From positions 35,231,786-35,295,785 of the forward strand of contig OY365813.1 of NCBI GenBank assembly GCA_959347315.1: a stretch of 64,000 bases of DNA, written 5' to 3'. Every line of letters begins with the position of its first letter. The stretch's first letter is position 1. This DNA comes from Bimastos eiseni (Eukaryota; Annelida; Clitellata; Crassiclitellata; Lumbricidae). Positions 1-12,109 of this stretch are shown piece by piece. The notes under the pieces are model-generated. The model did not search any database. It was given only the letters and a program-made list of their open reading frames with translations, and was not told where the DNA came from. The position numbers were made by a program, and so were the translations under genes.

Positions 1-402
1 TTTTATACCTGTCTCTGGTTGTAAGTCTTTGAGCCAGCAGTTGATCAATGCCTGAAGGTCCTGACCTGACCATGGGTTCTGACCAAATGCCTGTAGCATA
101 GAATTGTGGGAAGGAAATAAAGGAGTGTAATTGTTTTATTCCTCATGACGATGATGATGGTAAAAAGAATAAACATATATGTAGTAATAATAATAATAAT
201 AATTATGTTACTAATCAACTTCTGGTCTTTGAAACTCTTGGCCCTTTTTAATAGCGCTTCGGGCTAGCATGCGGATGGATAATAACCGAAGCAAAACTTG
301 AATTGAATTTGGTAGATAGTCCATCAATCAGTTTAAAAATTTAATAAATCAGATAGCGACAACTATAATGATGTGACTATTTGCGATCTGTCTGATGTTT
401 AG
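1..402. other. Left-edge sequence, probably SRP68 intron
   Basis: No open frame resembling the SRP68 N-terminal RNA-binding region is visible here. A short ATA/AAT-rich stretch lies near 180-205. The first supported exon starts after the AG at 401-402. This is best read as intron of SRP68. Confidence 0.5.
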
Positions 403-3400
403 GTGTCTCTATTTGCCTTTGGTTGATGCTGAGCGTGCGTGGGCTTTTGCCATGCAGTTGAAATCGGAGGCAAATACGGAGCCAAGGAAAAAGTTCCACA
501 TGATCAGTCGCCTGCGAAAGGCGGTCAAGCACGCCGACGAACTGAAGATGCTCAGCGAAGGAGGAAGATACGACGCTCGCACTAAACTTGAAGTTCAGGT
601 GAGAGTTGATGCTTACAGGTGAATGGTAATTGGGGTGGTTTGAGGAGCCCTTCTATTGCATAGTGGAGAGTGAGTGTGGGTTATAAGTCCCAGATGTGAC
701 AATTACTGTGAGCAAGCAAGCGTTGGCCCTTCCTCTCACAGTTGCTCGATTGATGCTCATTGGTTAGATGGTCATCATCAGTTCCAGATGCTTGTCATTT
801 AACGACAATGAGTAATAATAAATGACCTCTATAATTGTCCTTGGTCATTTTTCGAGTCCACAGCTTCCTTTAGAGTTAGTCCACGTGAGGCTGTGTCTCA
901 TTGATGTTGTCTATACAACACAGTCGTCATCTGCCTTGGTTTCTCTTTCCTTCAAATCTTGCATGCAGAGCATTGTGTGTGATTCGGTCAACTGGCATTT
1001 TAAAGTAGTGCTAGGTAAATATGTAATGAATAATTAATGTCTTACTTAAGGCATATTATTTGACTCTTACCTGTCATTTCTGGTCTGTTGTTGTAGGCAT
1101 ACAGTTCTTGGATGAGAGGTCTGCTTGATTTTGAATCGGAAGACTGGAGTCTTGCGATGGAGAATTTCAGTGAAGCCAAGTAAGTGGATCTCAGTGAAAC
1201 TTGACAGTAGAAGTTTTAGTAGTAGTCATCTTTTGTGTTGCCTCCTCTTGAAGACACTCTCTGTGACGATTTCACTTTTCACTATTCGACCAAATGCCGA
1301 ACGCTGAATAACTATGTGGTCCACTATTCTGCCCTGAAGCAAGTACTAAACGACTAATAAGGCCCTAATTATTACTAATTATAGTATTTTCATCTCGTAT
1401 TGTTGGTAGTATTATAAGTATTTTTAATTTTTATTAGTTTTGTTGTTCATATTATGACTGTTAATATTGTTGCTATTAGGTGGCGTTACTAGTAGTTTTC
1501 TGGTGTTATTTGTTGTAGTATAAGTTTTCAGATATTTCTGCTTTTTTATTTAAAAAAATTATTGTTGGCATTTTTACTATTGATTTTTTCTTATCATTAT
1601 CAAAAGAAAAGTGAAAGAAAGTTTTCCTCATATATGAATAAATTTAGAGGATTTGCTGTAGAGAAGAACATTCGTTGTTGTTGTTAGGATGATTTATGAG
1701 AAATTGGCCGAAACAGTGAGCGATGAGTCGAAGGAGACGTATCTACAGAGATGTCAAGAGATCTCTCCTAACATTCGCTACTGTGAGTACAACATTGGAG
1801 ACAAATCGGCCGCAGATGACCTCATCCGGATGCGAATGGAGGTCGGAAGAGAAGATCCAATGACTTCCAGGCTCGACGTAAGTCAAGTTGGAGTTCGTTT
1901 AATTACATTCAAAGTCATTCAACCGCAAGTATTTTAAGAACGCATGACCACAAGAGATCTATTATTAGAGGAGTTAAACTTTACTGTCTGGTTGTTATGC
2001 AAGGCGCTCATCACACCCTACATCTTATTTAATCAACACCATCACCCAATGAATGAAGAACTAAGTAACTTCGTCAATAATAATGATTAATGATTCAACT
2101 CATTGCAATTGTAATTGTCTTAATAATTGTTAGCCGGTATTAAGGGCTTGGTGTAGTCGCTCCCTTCGCTCTGCTGAGAAGGGAGTTTTTGTGATTCCAT
2201 TTTCCCATATAGTAGCTATGCAAAATCGTGCCTTCTCTGTCATAGGGTTTGGAAAGACATTTCTCTGGAGTTACGTCTCTTCCATAAATCATGTAGTTTT
2301 AGTTTTTATGGTCATTTGAAAGCCTTTTTGTCCAGCTGGAGTTGGTAGTGCTTTTTAGTGGCTACCTCTAAAGGGTGCTATATAAATTTTTTAATGAGTT
2401 TTTTCGATGTAATAATGATATGCATGATGCTGAAGATGATGATGACGTCGTTTGTTTAGGAGTTGATAGAGAAGACCCGAGAGCGTCAGTCTGTGACGTT
2501 GTCAGAGGTCGTTTGGTTGGGTCGTTCGATTCCAGTGAAGAACGAACAGGTCCGGCTGCTGCTGCTCTCCATCCAACAGAACGCTAAGCAGCTGTCAGAG
2601 GCTGCGTCCGTTGAACTGAAACTCTCCCTCTATGAGAGCATCCTCAAGGAACTCATTGAGGCTCAACAGTCCGTCAAAGAGGAACTCAAGGATGACCCGG
2701 TCAGCAGACAATGCTCCTCCTCATTCGTTTAAGATAAAGGGGCTACATAAATGATGTGCGCCTGCTTTGATCTGGGAGTGTGATGCATGTGTTATCGGAT
2801 ATTTACGTATCTCTAACAGATGTATTGATGATGAATGTTGATGATGATGATGATGACTATGATGATGATTATAAGGACCACGATTATGATTAAACTGATT
2901 ACAGGATATAAATCGCCTTGAACATTCGCCTCGGTCGAAGATCGCGTTTTCAAGACTATTTGGAAGTATTCGCCTCTGCAAATATTTCATAAAAAAATAG
3001 TAAAAAAGTAAAAATTTTTAATTCAATAATTTTTTCATAAATATATGTTGACATAAGAAATGATTTCTTTTCTTTAGTCTAAAAACGACAAGTAAATTTT
3101 AAAACCGTATTAGTAGTTAGTACAGGCATAGACATTTATCTTGCTAATTTGTCATTACACGAAACGACAAAAGTCAATAATGTTAATCTTCACCTGCGGA
3201 TTGTACTCGTTGGACCAGAGTTGCCACTACTCGTTCATACCCGGATCCGGCAAATAGTTCATCCAAATACTCGGATTCAGTACTCGGTGGAAATTGTCTA
3301 CTCGGTTATGCCCTAGCCGATTATAATGATCATGCTTTGTATTGGATTGTGTTTAAGCATTTATATAGCTCCTCTTTTACGGGGAACCGTTTGGAAATAC

Positions 3401-6400
3401 AACCGGTGCATAAGGTCCCACGAGAAGATTCAGGTTTTGAGAAAGGCGTAGAAGGATGAGAGACTGTTGAGAGTAAGAGAGAGAGACAGAGAGAGAGACA
3501 GAGAGAGAGACAGAGAGAGAGGGACCAATTGAGGTAAAGGATTGAGACTGAGGCATCCTATTGGTTCTGTCTAGATTTAATCAAATAATGATCATTCTTA
3601 TGTTTTGTGTAGATTTTTCGAGCTGCGATCCGTGGTCAACCAGTGGAGGGGAAGGTGTCTAACGCCATCTACCTTCACACTTACCTGGCTTACCTGAGGC
3701 AGATGAATACGATGGAACGCAATCTACTGATGGTGGAATCCCTCAAGACTGGAAAACTGGAAGATGGAAAGAAGAACAGACCACAGGATTTCGCTCGACT
3801 CTACGATGTCATCATTCAGGTACATCTCCACCCTCTCTACCCTTTCCACCCTCTCCACTCTTTCCACCCAAGAAATCTCATTCCCATCCCATGTCATGAG
3901 GTCTGGAATAGAATTTTTAGTACAGACTTAGATTAAATCTAGACAGAACCAACAAGGTATGCACAGATATTCACACACACTGCCTACACATAATACATGT
4001 ACATAATATCCTTGGGTGCATACACAACCACATTATTCATGTTCATACAAACCGCCTTCGGCCTATTACGGAGTCACATGATACAGACGCATACATATAC
4101 ATGGATACAGTCATCCATACATGACCATAACCACTTGTTTTTATTGTTTCAGGTACACAAACTGCAAGCATTGCACTTGAAATAGTTTGTAAGAAAATGT
4201 GATTAATATCAATCAATTGATATAGCGCCCCTTCGAGGTATCTACTCAAAGGCGCTCCCAATCTGACAATGGCTGAAAAAAAGGATTTCTCAGCTAGACG
4301 TTGAAGGATTTTAGTGCCATATGGAAATCAAATAGTAAAATATGAATCGCAAAGATCTTTCTGATTAACACAGAACCATTGGTGTTCATTCAAATTAATT
4401 ATTTAGCAATACAATACAAAAAAACGAATTTCAATGAAGAGTAAAATGCATGCGAGGAATTTCTTGGCAAGAGGCGTTGCTCTCGGGGAGCCCATTCCAG
4501 ATGGTCGACCATCTGGACCACTGAAAAGGCCCGATGTTGCATCGTTGTGGTACGTGTGAAAGGGACAACCAGTTCCCCATGGGCAGCAGAACGGAGTTTG
4601 CATCGGTCGCTAGTGGCCTCGACGGGCCGACACAACTCCTTGAGGTCGACTGGTGCAGCGCCGCAAAGGCAATGCCAAACAAGGGCAGAGACCCTGAGTG
4701 CAATGTGCTGGGGGAAAGATAACCAGTGCAGGACATCCCGCTTACAGGCAGATACATGATCCATCCTCGGGATGGTTCCTATCAAGGGTGCAGCTGATCG
4801 CAAAACGCGTTCCAACTTCCAACTATCAGGACCACCATTCAATTAATACACCTATAATTATCCTATTCTTATACACACATACATAAATTCATACACCCAT
4901 ACACACAATCATTTCTACTTACAAGCATACAGAAGTATTGATGCCAGGTGTTGACAAATGAAATGACTTCTTTTCTATGTTGCTGTTTTTGTCTGCCAAA
5001 CGACCGATTCTTCTGTGTTGTGTGTTTGTGTAGAACTTGACTGAAATCCTTCATCTGCCTGGATTGGAGGATCAGTTGGTCCTTGCTCAAGAGATCAACG
5101 TTCAGATCATCGGATACAAGGCATTCAGGCAAGACATTACTTTTGTATGTCCTTGACCTTATAGTTGTCCTTGTATTATTAGGTTGTAAATTGAACGTGG
5201 CTTTATCATATGTCCTCATTTGTCCTTGGAATGTGTCCTTTGGTGGTATGTCCTTGGGCTTGGTGTGTGTCCTTGTGTTATTAGGTTGTAAATTGAATGT
5301 GGCTTTAGCATATGTCCTCATTTGTCCTTAGAATGTGTCCTTTTGTATGTCCTTGGCCTTGGAGTGTGTCCTTGTGTTATTAGGTTGTAAATTGAATGTG
5401 GCTTTATCATATGTCCTCATTTGTCCTTGGAATGTGTCCTTTGGTGGTATGTCCTTGGGCTTGGTGTGTGTCCTTGTATTATTAGGTTGTAAATTGAATG
5501 TGGCTTTATCATATGTCCTCATTTGTCCTTGGAATGTGTCCTTTGGTGGTATGTCCTTGGGCTTGGTGTGTGTCCTTGTGTTATTAGGTTGTAAATTGAA
5601 TGTGGCTTTAACATATGTCCTCATTTGTCCTCATAATGTGTTCTCATTTGTCCTTAGAATGTGTCCTCTTATGATCTTTGCCTTGATTTAACTCTGGAAT
5701 TTCTACTCTTAATGATTCTGCTGCAGCGTTACACTCTGCTCTCTTACATTCATCCTTCCTCTTCCAATTTTTCCAGATGCTTCTATGCGGCTCAGACTTT
5801 TCTGTCGGTGAAGAAGTGGAGAGAGACGATTGCTCTGTACGAACGAAGTCTCGAATACACGCGAGAATCAATCGCAGGATATCAGAAGAGCAAGTTAGAC
5901 GAAGCGAAGAAAGAAAAGGTTCAATCGATCAATCAATCAGTTTTATTGATTTACTTTTGTTGATTAATTTGGACCTTCCTTCGTTTGAAGGGGAAGCGCG
6001 TTTTGATTCCTAGTGATGACCATCCAGATTGTTTCGGTGGCACTCTCTGAATTATTATCCAGGGATTGATTGAAGTTCGATCTGATCCAAGGAAGTCTGA
6101 TCTGATTTAAGGAAGTCTGATCTGATTTAAGGAAGTCTGATCTGATTTAAGGAAGTCTGATCTGATCAAAGGAAGTCTGATCTGATCAAAGGAAGTCTGA
6201 TCTGATCTAAGGAAGTCTGATCTGATTTAAGGAAGTCTGATCTGATCTAAGGAAGTCTGATCTGATTTAAGGAAGTCTGGTCTGATCTGATCTAATGAAG
6301 TCTGATCTGATCTGATCTAATGAAGTCTGATCTGATCTAAGGAAGTCAGATCTGATCTAAGGAAGTCATGATCTGATTTAAGGAAGTCTGATCTGATCTA

Positions 6401-8179
6401 AGGAAGTCTGATCTGATTTAAGGAAGTCTGATCTAATCTGATGACTTCTATGTGGTCATTGTTGTATGTTCGTCAATCATTTGTTGTTTTGTATTGTATT
6501 AAATACAGCTGTTTTGTATGAAACGGGGTTGCATTGTTTTGAATATAGTTGCATTGTATTAAATTAAGATTTAGCTCATATAAAATTCATTTAATTACAT
6601 TGTTGTAGTTTTAATTTTTATTTGTGAGTTAATTTAGTGGCAAGTTGAATCCTGAGGTTTTGTTTATACAGGATTGATGGTGAATTGAGACTTCTTGGCC
6701 TTCTGGCGTTTTATACATCATTGTCATCTTTCTTAACCTTCTAGCGTTTTAAACGTTGTTGTTCTGATTGCTCTTTCTTAGGACATTGCTGCTCTTGAGA
6801 ATCTGATGAAAGAAGTCGAAGGACTGAAGTATTCGGTTCATGCGTCCAGTATCCTCGACACGCAAGACCTCAATGACAAAACGAAGGCAACATCCACAAA
6901 GGTTATGACCCTTCATTCTCTGCTTATTTAGCTCCAGTAGACACATCTATCAGTAGCAAAGTATTTGGATGAACTGGTTTCATTATCCACTGAATCATGT
7001 GTTGGAATGAATTGATTTCAACAGTTGTTCAACATGAAATTATTATTATCTACTTATTTCTAGTTCTTTGCTGTTCTTTTTGTTTTTCCTCAAATAATTA
7101 TTATGGCAGTTTTATATAGCACCCCTTCAAGGCCATCTACTCAAAAGCGCTCCCAGGCCAGCCTTTGTCAAACAGAACAGTCTTAAGGCCAGAGAAGAAC
7201 AGGGCAGATTGACCTATTGGTGTGCGATGCGGTGCCACTGGAAGGCCGTTCCAGATCACCCGACCAGCCAGAGAGAAAGGTGGACGCTGTCTAAAGCTTA
7301 TTATTATTATACCCTAATCTATTATTTATTCTGAAATTTGATATCTCCCCTCTTCCAACATTTTTTGCTCAGAAGTGCGCACGCCTCGACGGCGCATCTG
7401 CAGTTGTACTGCAGAGCACTTGTGCACGAAGGACTTGCTCAAGGTCTCGACACGGCGACGCCTCGGACGAGGGTTGAACTCGCTCACTTAGCGCACGCTG
7501 AGCGTTGCGGGCCGACCGCTCTAACTGATCGGCCACCTGTACTCTCTAGATAAATGTGATCCATTGGGACCAGACACTTCTGCCATAGTAGTGATTAATG
7601 TGGCTTTGGTTGCAACTCTTCTCTCTTGAGTTTCTATATTAGAGAAAGTGCTATCACTGAATTTGGGCGGTTAGTCTTTGACAAGAATCAGTTTTTCTCT
7701 TTGTCTGTTTAGTACTTAAGTAGCAGTTTATAGATTTAGATATAAAAGAAAACTCCACCACTGCTAGCACTCGAGCAGTGCCAGTCCCAAGCCAGAGTAA
7801 AGGAGGAGGGTGATGCTAATGATCTTTCTTATCACACGGTGTCGTTAAACTGCAACTAACATTTAGAGATTACATTTACGACTTTCAATCGTGTGATTGC
7901 AACAACATAGACTTAATGAGATTCAATTATTTTCCTTTGTTGATTCCCTTTCAGCCTCTGATCGAACGTCTCGACGACTACATGGAGGACGCAAGCGTTG
8001 CTTCCAAGCGACCGAACCTCATCCACTCTCCTCCGGACTTTGAACCGATTCCAGTGAAGCCGGTCTTCTTCGACCTCGCTCTCAACCACGTCCAATTTCC
8101 ATCGCTAGAGGACAAGATGGAACAACAACAGCGACAGAGAACCGGATTGCTCAGCTGGTTCTGGGGCAGCAAGAAGTAA
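403..8179 (+). CDS. SRP68: Signal recognition particle subunit SRP68, 5'-partial (9 exons)
   Basis: SRP68 heterodimerises with SRP72 and binds 7S RNA in the cytosolic signal recognition particle, which delivers ribosomes making secretory proteins to the ER. Exons read from frame and splice sites: 403-598, 1097-1179, 1688-1877, 2460-2699, 3613-3819, 5034-5128, 5777-5918, 6782-6901, 7955-8179 (TAA). All phases join without a shift, giving about 499 codons; human SRP68 is about 627 residues, so roughly 130 N-terminal residues lie left of the window. Diagnostic stretches are AERAWAFAMQLKSEAN, EISPNIRYCEYNIGD, RPQDFARLYDVI and PVFFDLALNHVQFPSLEDK. The last includes the C-terminal region associated with SRP72 binding. 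Intron 6 (after 5128) has a GC donor (AG|GCAAGA): any GT alternative breaks the frame to the next exon. Introns 6 and 7 carry long minisatellites. Identification is from family memory and is very secure. Confidence 0.95.
2120..2395 (+). mobile_element. LINE 3' fragment (CR1/L2-type family A) in SRP68 intron 3
   Basis: The fragment encodes a decayed version of the extreme C-terminus of the family A reverse transcriptase (QNRAFSVIG-like motif near 2222). It ends in the family A tail, where a short A/T-rich stretch follows GGTGCTATATAAAT near 2378-2390. The same tail ends the longer copy at 14338. Confidence 0.6.
3220..3330 (+). repeat. hAT-like end fragment
   Basis: The sequence ends in CTACTCGGTTATGCCCTA (3299-3316). 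A related end, with GGTTTTGCCCTA, occurs at 18986-19005, and GGTTATGCCCTA occurs at 30516-30528. The reverse complement TAGGGCATAACCGAG resembles an hAT-type terminal inverted repeat. No paired left end was located, so this is a low-confidence call. Confidence 0.3.
3476..3524. repeat. GA-rich microsatellite
   Basis: GAGAGAGACA units repeat in SRP68 intron 4, upstream of the exon at 3613. Confidence 0.85.
4199..4842 (-). mobile_element. Inverted LINE 3' fragment (family A) in SRP68 intron 5
   Basis: Read on the minus strand, 4842-4399 stays mostly open and encodes the C-terminal block of a CR1/L2-type reverse transcriptase. Motifs include RDVLHWLSFPQHIALRV, LKELCRPVEATSDR and LRSAAHGELVVPFTR. 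The same block occurs in the copy ending at 14300. The 3' UTR/tail (inverted TATAGCGCCCCTTCGAGG) lies at 4217-4262. There is no 5' half, so this is a truncated, inactive copy. Confidence 0.75.
5137..5670. repeat. 102-bp minisatellite in SRP68 intron 6
   Basis: The landmark TTAGGTTGTAAATTGAA recurs with spacings of about 102, 99, 102 and 102 bp (near 5181, 5283, 5382, 5484, 5586). The unit also holds shorter TGTCCTTGG-like subrepeats. Because 102 and 99 are multiples of three, open frames persist on both strands; these are shadows, not genes. The array starts about 10 nt after the GC donor of the exon ending at 5128. Confidence 0.9.
6063..6440. repeat. 20-bp minisatellite in SRP68 intron 7
   Basis: About 18 copies of GGAAGTCTGATCTGATYTAA run in near-perfect 20-bp register. 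A few interruptions near 6285-6340 add an extra TCTGA. The array begins about 145 nt after the donor at 5919. Confidence 0.92.
7100..7300 (-). mobile_element. LINE family A 3' UTR fragment (inverted)
   Basis: TATATAGCACCCCTTCAAGG at 7114-7133 is the inverted family A tail. It is followed by the family's C-terminal coding remnant (inverted GGAACGGCCTTCCAGTGGC-like text near 7235). It lies in SRP68 intron 8. Confidence 0.55.
7338..7552 (-). mobile_element. tRNA-derived SINE, family 1 (inverted)
   Basis: On the minus strand the copy starts with an A-box-like TGGCCGATCAGTTAGAGC and has a B box (GAGTTCAACCC, near 7466-7480). A body with CCTTGAGCAAGTCC-like sequence follows, then an end reading TTGGAAGAGGGGAGATATCA. 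The same structure occurs at 36012-36216, 39063-39297 and 56450-56686. Confidence 0.75.
7757..7862 (+). repeat. Dispersed repeat ending in GTTAAACTGCAACTAAC
   Basis: CAGTGCCAGTCCCAAGCC, AAAGGAGGAGG and a terminal GTTAAACTGCAACTAAC occur in the same order at 40905-41008. The inverse of the end is seen at 20374-20395. The text resembles 3' ends of RTE-type LINEs or dependent SINEs; this is inference from memory. Confidence 0.5.
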
Positions 8180-11100
8180 CGACCCACGTATCGGGAGACG
8201 TTATTTATGCTAGGAAACAACCTCTTCTATCTTCTTCTTCGAGTCTTCTTCGTGTCTTCTTGATATTCGATGTCTGTTCATTGATTGGTCGGTTTATTTG
8301 CTGTGGATGTAGAGGTTAGGCGTTATCAATTGGAAGCAGAGGATTGAGATGGGAAACATTGTTGGAACGATAGAAGGAATTGTTACATGGGATGTTGGTT
8401 TGTGTGGAAAAATCATTCGTTCTTAATTGCATTTCTTTGTGTACAGATGACAGGGTTTGGTTACAGAATATTTGCAAGTGGTCTACCATTGGTAGGTTGG
8501 TGTGACACTAATAATTAATTATCTGGTCATTTTTGGAGGAAGTTGCCCTCCCAACATGGAGCCCACATTCTGCGTTCCCACATCGGTCTAGTTTAGAGTC
8601 CATATGTGTCCAACTCGATGCCAGTTGAAATGTAAGCGGGGAATCTGAGAACGGAGTCGCTCGCTGTGTTGAGACCTGTTTTCCACTTGATCATCTTTCC
8701 AAGTAATCAGAGGAGTTATTTGTGAGTATCATATTAATTGCAGTAATAAGGGAAGCTCTCTACCTAAGACTATGTATTAAAGAAGGTAATCCACTCAATG
8801 TCAGAGGAATTAACAATTCATAATAATGATTATTTAGTATTATTAAAGCCAATTTTCAAAATGATAATAATGTGAACCTGTGTTGAAAATGCATTTTTGA
8901 AAAAATTCTTTGGATGAATTGAGAAGAGGATAAGAGCAAAGATGGCTGAAGATGGTTTCAATGTGTCATCTTTTGTGTCTCGATGGTTTTTCGTCTGTGC
9001 TTCGGTTATCAATTCCGCAGAACCTGACCATCTTAAAGTGATTTGTAAACAGATGTTTATTTAACATTGGGAGAGACTGAGAGAAATAAAGAGAGAGACT
9101 ATTGAGTCGGAGGTTATTATCCTACGTTGTCTGGGTTGTACTTGGCTGCAGTTGAATTTTTGCTTCTGTTGACCTACTTTTAAGACTAATTCTCCTGAAT
9201 CTGTCTTGTTTGGATTTTCTTGGGTTGAATTTCTCTTCGTCTGTGTTTCCTACATGTGCTGTTTGTTTAGAGACTGGCTTTGAGAGAGACAGGGAAGACA
9301 CAGATAGACATAGAGGGAGAGAGAGAGGGAAGGAGGAAGAGAGAGAGAGAGGGAGAATACACAGATGAGAGGCAGAGACATAGAGAGAGATAGAGAGGTG
9401 CTGTTAGTCTGTCCTGTTCTCCTGAACTGACGTCTATATATGTTTGGTTGGTGGCGGATTATTTGCATTTTATTTAGATGAATTTTATTTTTAATTGGTT
9501 TGTGCTGTCGCTATTTCTTCTTAAATCTGATTTCTAACAGAGGAGGTTTTGTAGTTCCAATAGAATTCTCTTAATCAATAATTGTCATCAATTGAAAGTC
9601 TCGATATTGTGAGCAAGAATTTATTAATAAGAATGCCTCTGCGTATGTCCGTCTCTCTATCTCTGTCGGTCCGTCTCTCTGTCGGTCTGCCTGTCCGTCT
9701 CTCTGTCTTTCTCTGTCTATTTAAAGCAGGTTCTGGTGGTAATCAACACTTCTACTCAATTATTTTGTCTGATTAATTCGTTGAAAACAGACGAAGGATT
9801 ACGCGACTATAGTGAATAGTGATAAAAAACATTTGCATTAACAATTAGTTCGTTTCTTATTCGCCAGGGGCGTAGCATTCGGAGCGGTAGTTCGCTTGCA
9901 TTCGCTAGATGACGCGATGTATTTTCTTCAAAATGAATTGTATTATTAATCTACGACGTCGTGATGGTTGCAATGGAAAAGTTTTCATTTTATAATCTAA
10001 TCAACAAATGCAAAATAAATCGTTCCGAAGTATACAACTAATAGGATTAATTGGGATGCATAGATGGTGGCTCTTAAAAAGCGAACGCTAATAATTCTGA
10101 GAATATTTTTGCTCACGATATTAGTTGGGCTAGGTAGTGAAGGGGAGGAGGGAAAGATGAGGGGAGTAGCATGGGAATTGAATGAGAATACAATGGATAC
10201 TAATAGACAGCGGAAGGAGAGGATCCATGAGAACAGAAAGAAAGAGGAGGGGAAGAGGCAGAGGATAATAGATGGTGAAGGGGAGTGGAAGTTGAGATCA
10301 TTGGCAGAAGTGGTGGCCTTCTCTATTTGAAGTCAAGTACGGTAGCCATCACATATTGCATTGTATTGTACTAAAATCTCTTTGTTTATATAGCGCCTCT
10401 CTCAGCGCACACCAATCGCTTCCATATAATAGAAATTCGTCTTGAGAAAGGATAAAACAGGCACTTTTTTGTAACCCATGCAATACCTCTACAGAACAAA
10501 GTTCCTCTGGTATTAATTTCAGCAGCGCTATCTTTGTCTATCAATGATTATTGTTGGACAGAAAAATCGAAGCTTTCTTCAACAAGAAATTGAAACGTCA
10601 AAACGGCAGCTTTGCAAAATTTGGGAGCCGGGGAACCGCTACACAATCCTCCTCAAATGCAAGTGCTTGTACAATAGGGCCTATCCTCAGAATGTGTGCT
10701 ATCAGCCCGTCCACTTTTAACTGTATCATATGCGCCTTCCACTATTTATATAGTATCCTATCAATATATCTTTAAATAAAAGTGTCTAAGAGTATAATTA
10801 TATTAATCAACTGTCAGCTGCGCCTTATTTTTGGCCTTCAATTATTGGACTATGAGGAAAGTAGTTTTATTTACCCACTAAATAGCAGTGTTAAATGGTA
10901 AATAAGCTAAAGTAATAATAGCAATCATAATCATTGTAAATTCAATAAACACATGTGCGATGCCACCTAGCGATTCGTGTGCGTGACACCTCTCAAAAGA
11001 GCGTACAATTTTAGATTTAATTAAGATTAATTTCGCATCAATCATCGCACAGAAAGGGATGCAGTTTCGTTTAGTCAACAAATTAATACGTTAAAAATTC

Positions 11101-11285
11101 ATAAATTGGCCACCACAATAATACCAATTATTATTTTTAATTTCAAACACGTACTACCCCACCTACCGATTGAGGGGCGCGTTCCCGTATGTCCAATACA
11201 TTTGAACTTTAGCATTCTCTGTCGCTTATCTGGCGATGTTCGGCAATGCTGCAGTGTGTTTGCACAATTATTTCAGCAATTGATC
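8180..11285. other. Intergenic, no supported gene
   Basis: This is the SRP68 3' flank and AT-rich spacer. It contains GA-rich purine tracts (9286-9405), a CTGT/CCGT-type simple repeat (9646-9720) and a GCATTCGCTAGATGACGCG motif at 9898-9916 that recurs elsewhere. Open frames of 60-90 codons here are low-complexity or show no family signature. Confidence 0.6.
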
Positions 11286-11289
11286 AGCG

Positions 11290-11930
11290 AGTAGTAGGAG
11301 AGCTGATTTAGAGCAGCAGAAATTGTTGGGAGCGGTCATGAAACTGGCTAACCATGTTTTCACAAAGAATTTTGGACTCGTGTATGATGCCCTGGAAGAG
11401 TTGGCCGATTTGTCCTTAGCATTGCAGATAGTTTATATCACTCTTCCTGTTGATCATCTACTTCTGAGTCCTGACAAGACGAATCGAAGTCATTATAATA
11501 CAGCTAGAATAAATGACTGAGTGGACAGTACTATATGCTGAAGCTGGCCAGGCTGCAGATGCAAGAGCTTTCAAAAGTGTACCGTTTGCTACTTGCAGTA
11601 GGAAAGAGGGAAATTTATCGAGGCCAGTTTTACCAAGCATTAATAGACGGCATGGCAAAAAAACTGTTGGCAGATTCGAAGAAGGATCTGTGTAGTTCTA
11701 GTGTCTGATCTCTTGATCCCAATGCTTGGCCAAATGATTTCGACCCTGAGGGGGTGAGAGATAACTTGTCCATTTACGTGGCAAGTTCCTACGTCAATAT
11801 ACTGCTGTGGAGCAAGATTATCGAGATTATTAAGATAGTAGAGGCGGCAGGGTTTCTGATCATTTCCAAGAGTTGCTGAATCGAATAAACACCTTAACCA
11901 GTAGGCTAAGCACGGCGAGTGTGAAAGGGG
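11290..11930 (+). pseudogene. Degenerate hAT-type transposase (ZNF862/KIAA1586-like)
   Basis: Readable segments in shifting frames include ALEELADLSLALQ (near 11383-11424) and ELSKVYRLLLAVGKREIYRG (from about 11562). FYQALIDGMAKKLL and SLDPNAWPNDFDPEGV then follow across an in-frame TGA near 11706. This order matches the C-terminal half of the hAT-derived ZNF862/KIAA1586-type proteins as I remember them. No single frame spans it, so it is a relic. Confidence 0.55.
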
Positions 11931-12109
11931 TTCAGTAAAATGAATATATTAATTCTGCACATCACTCAGGTTAGAGCTGTCTATTGAGTTTCTCGTGTGA
12001 AGACAACATCATATAGACTTAATAGAATTTCTTTAATACTCTCTCTTTTGTTAGGCCCATGTAGCTACAGTTGGCTATTTGACTGGCTCAATATAGGCAT
12101 AACTGTATG

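Noticed and set aside
5083..5691. Overlapping long frames on both strands with MSFCMSLALE/KDIPPKDTF repeats
   Set aside because: They are the 102-bp intronic minisatellite of SRP68 read in open phases; no start context, no splice logic.
5119..6440. CRISPR-like reading of the regularly spaced repeats
   Set aside because: Units are contiguous without unique spacers and lie in animal introns; they are minisatellites.
9250..9776. Frames rich in SLSLSL and VRLSV
   Set aside because: Purine/pyrimidine simple repeats.
10064..10775. Two plus frames (88 and 74 residues)
   Set aside because: No homology recognised, no splice or promoter context, AT-rich surroundings.
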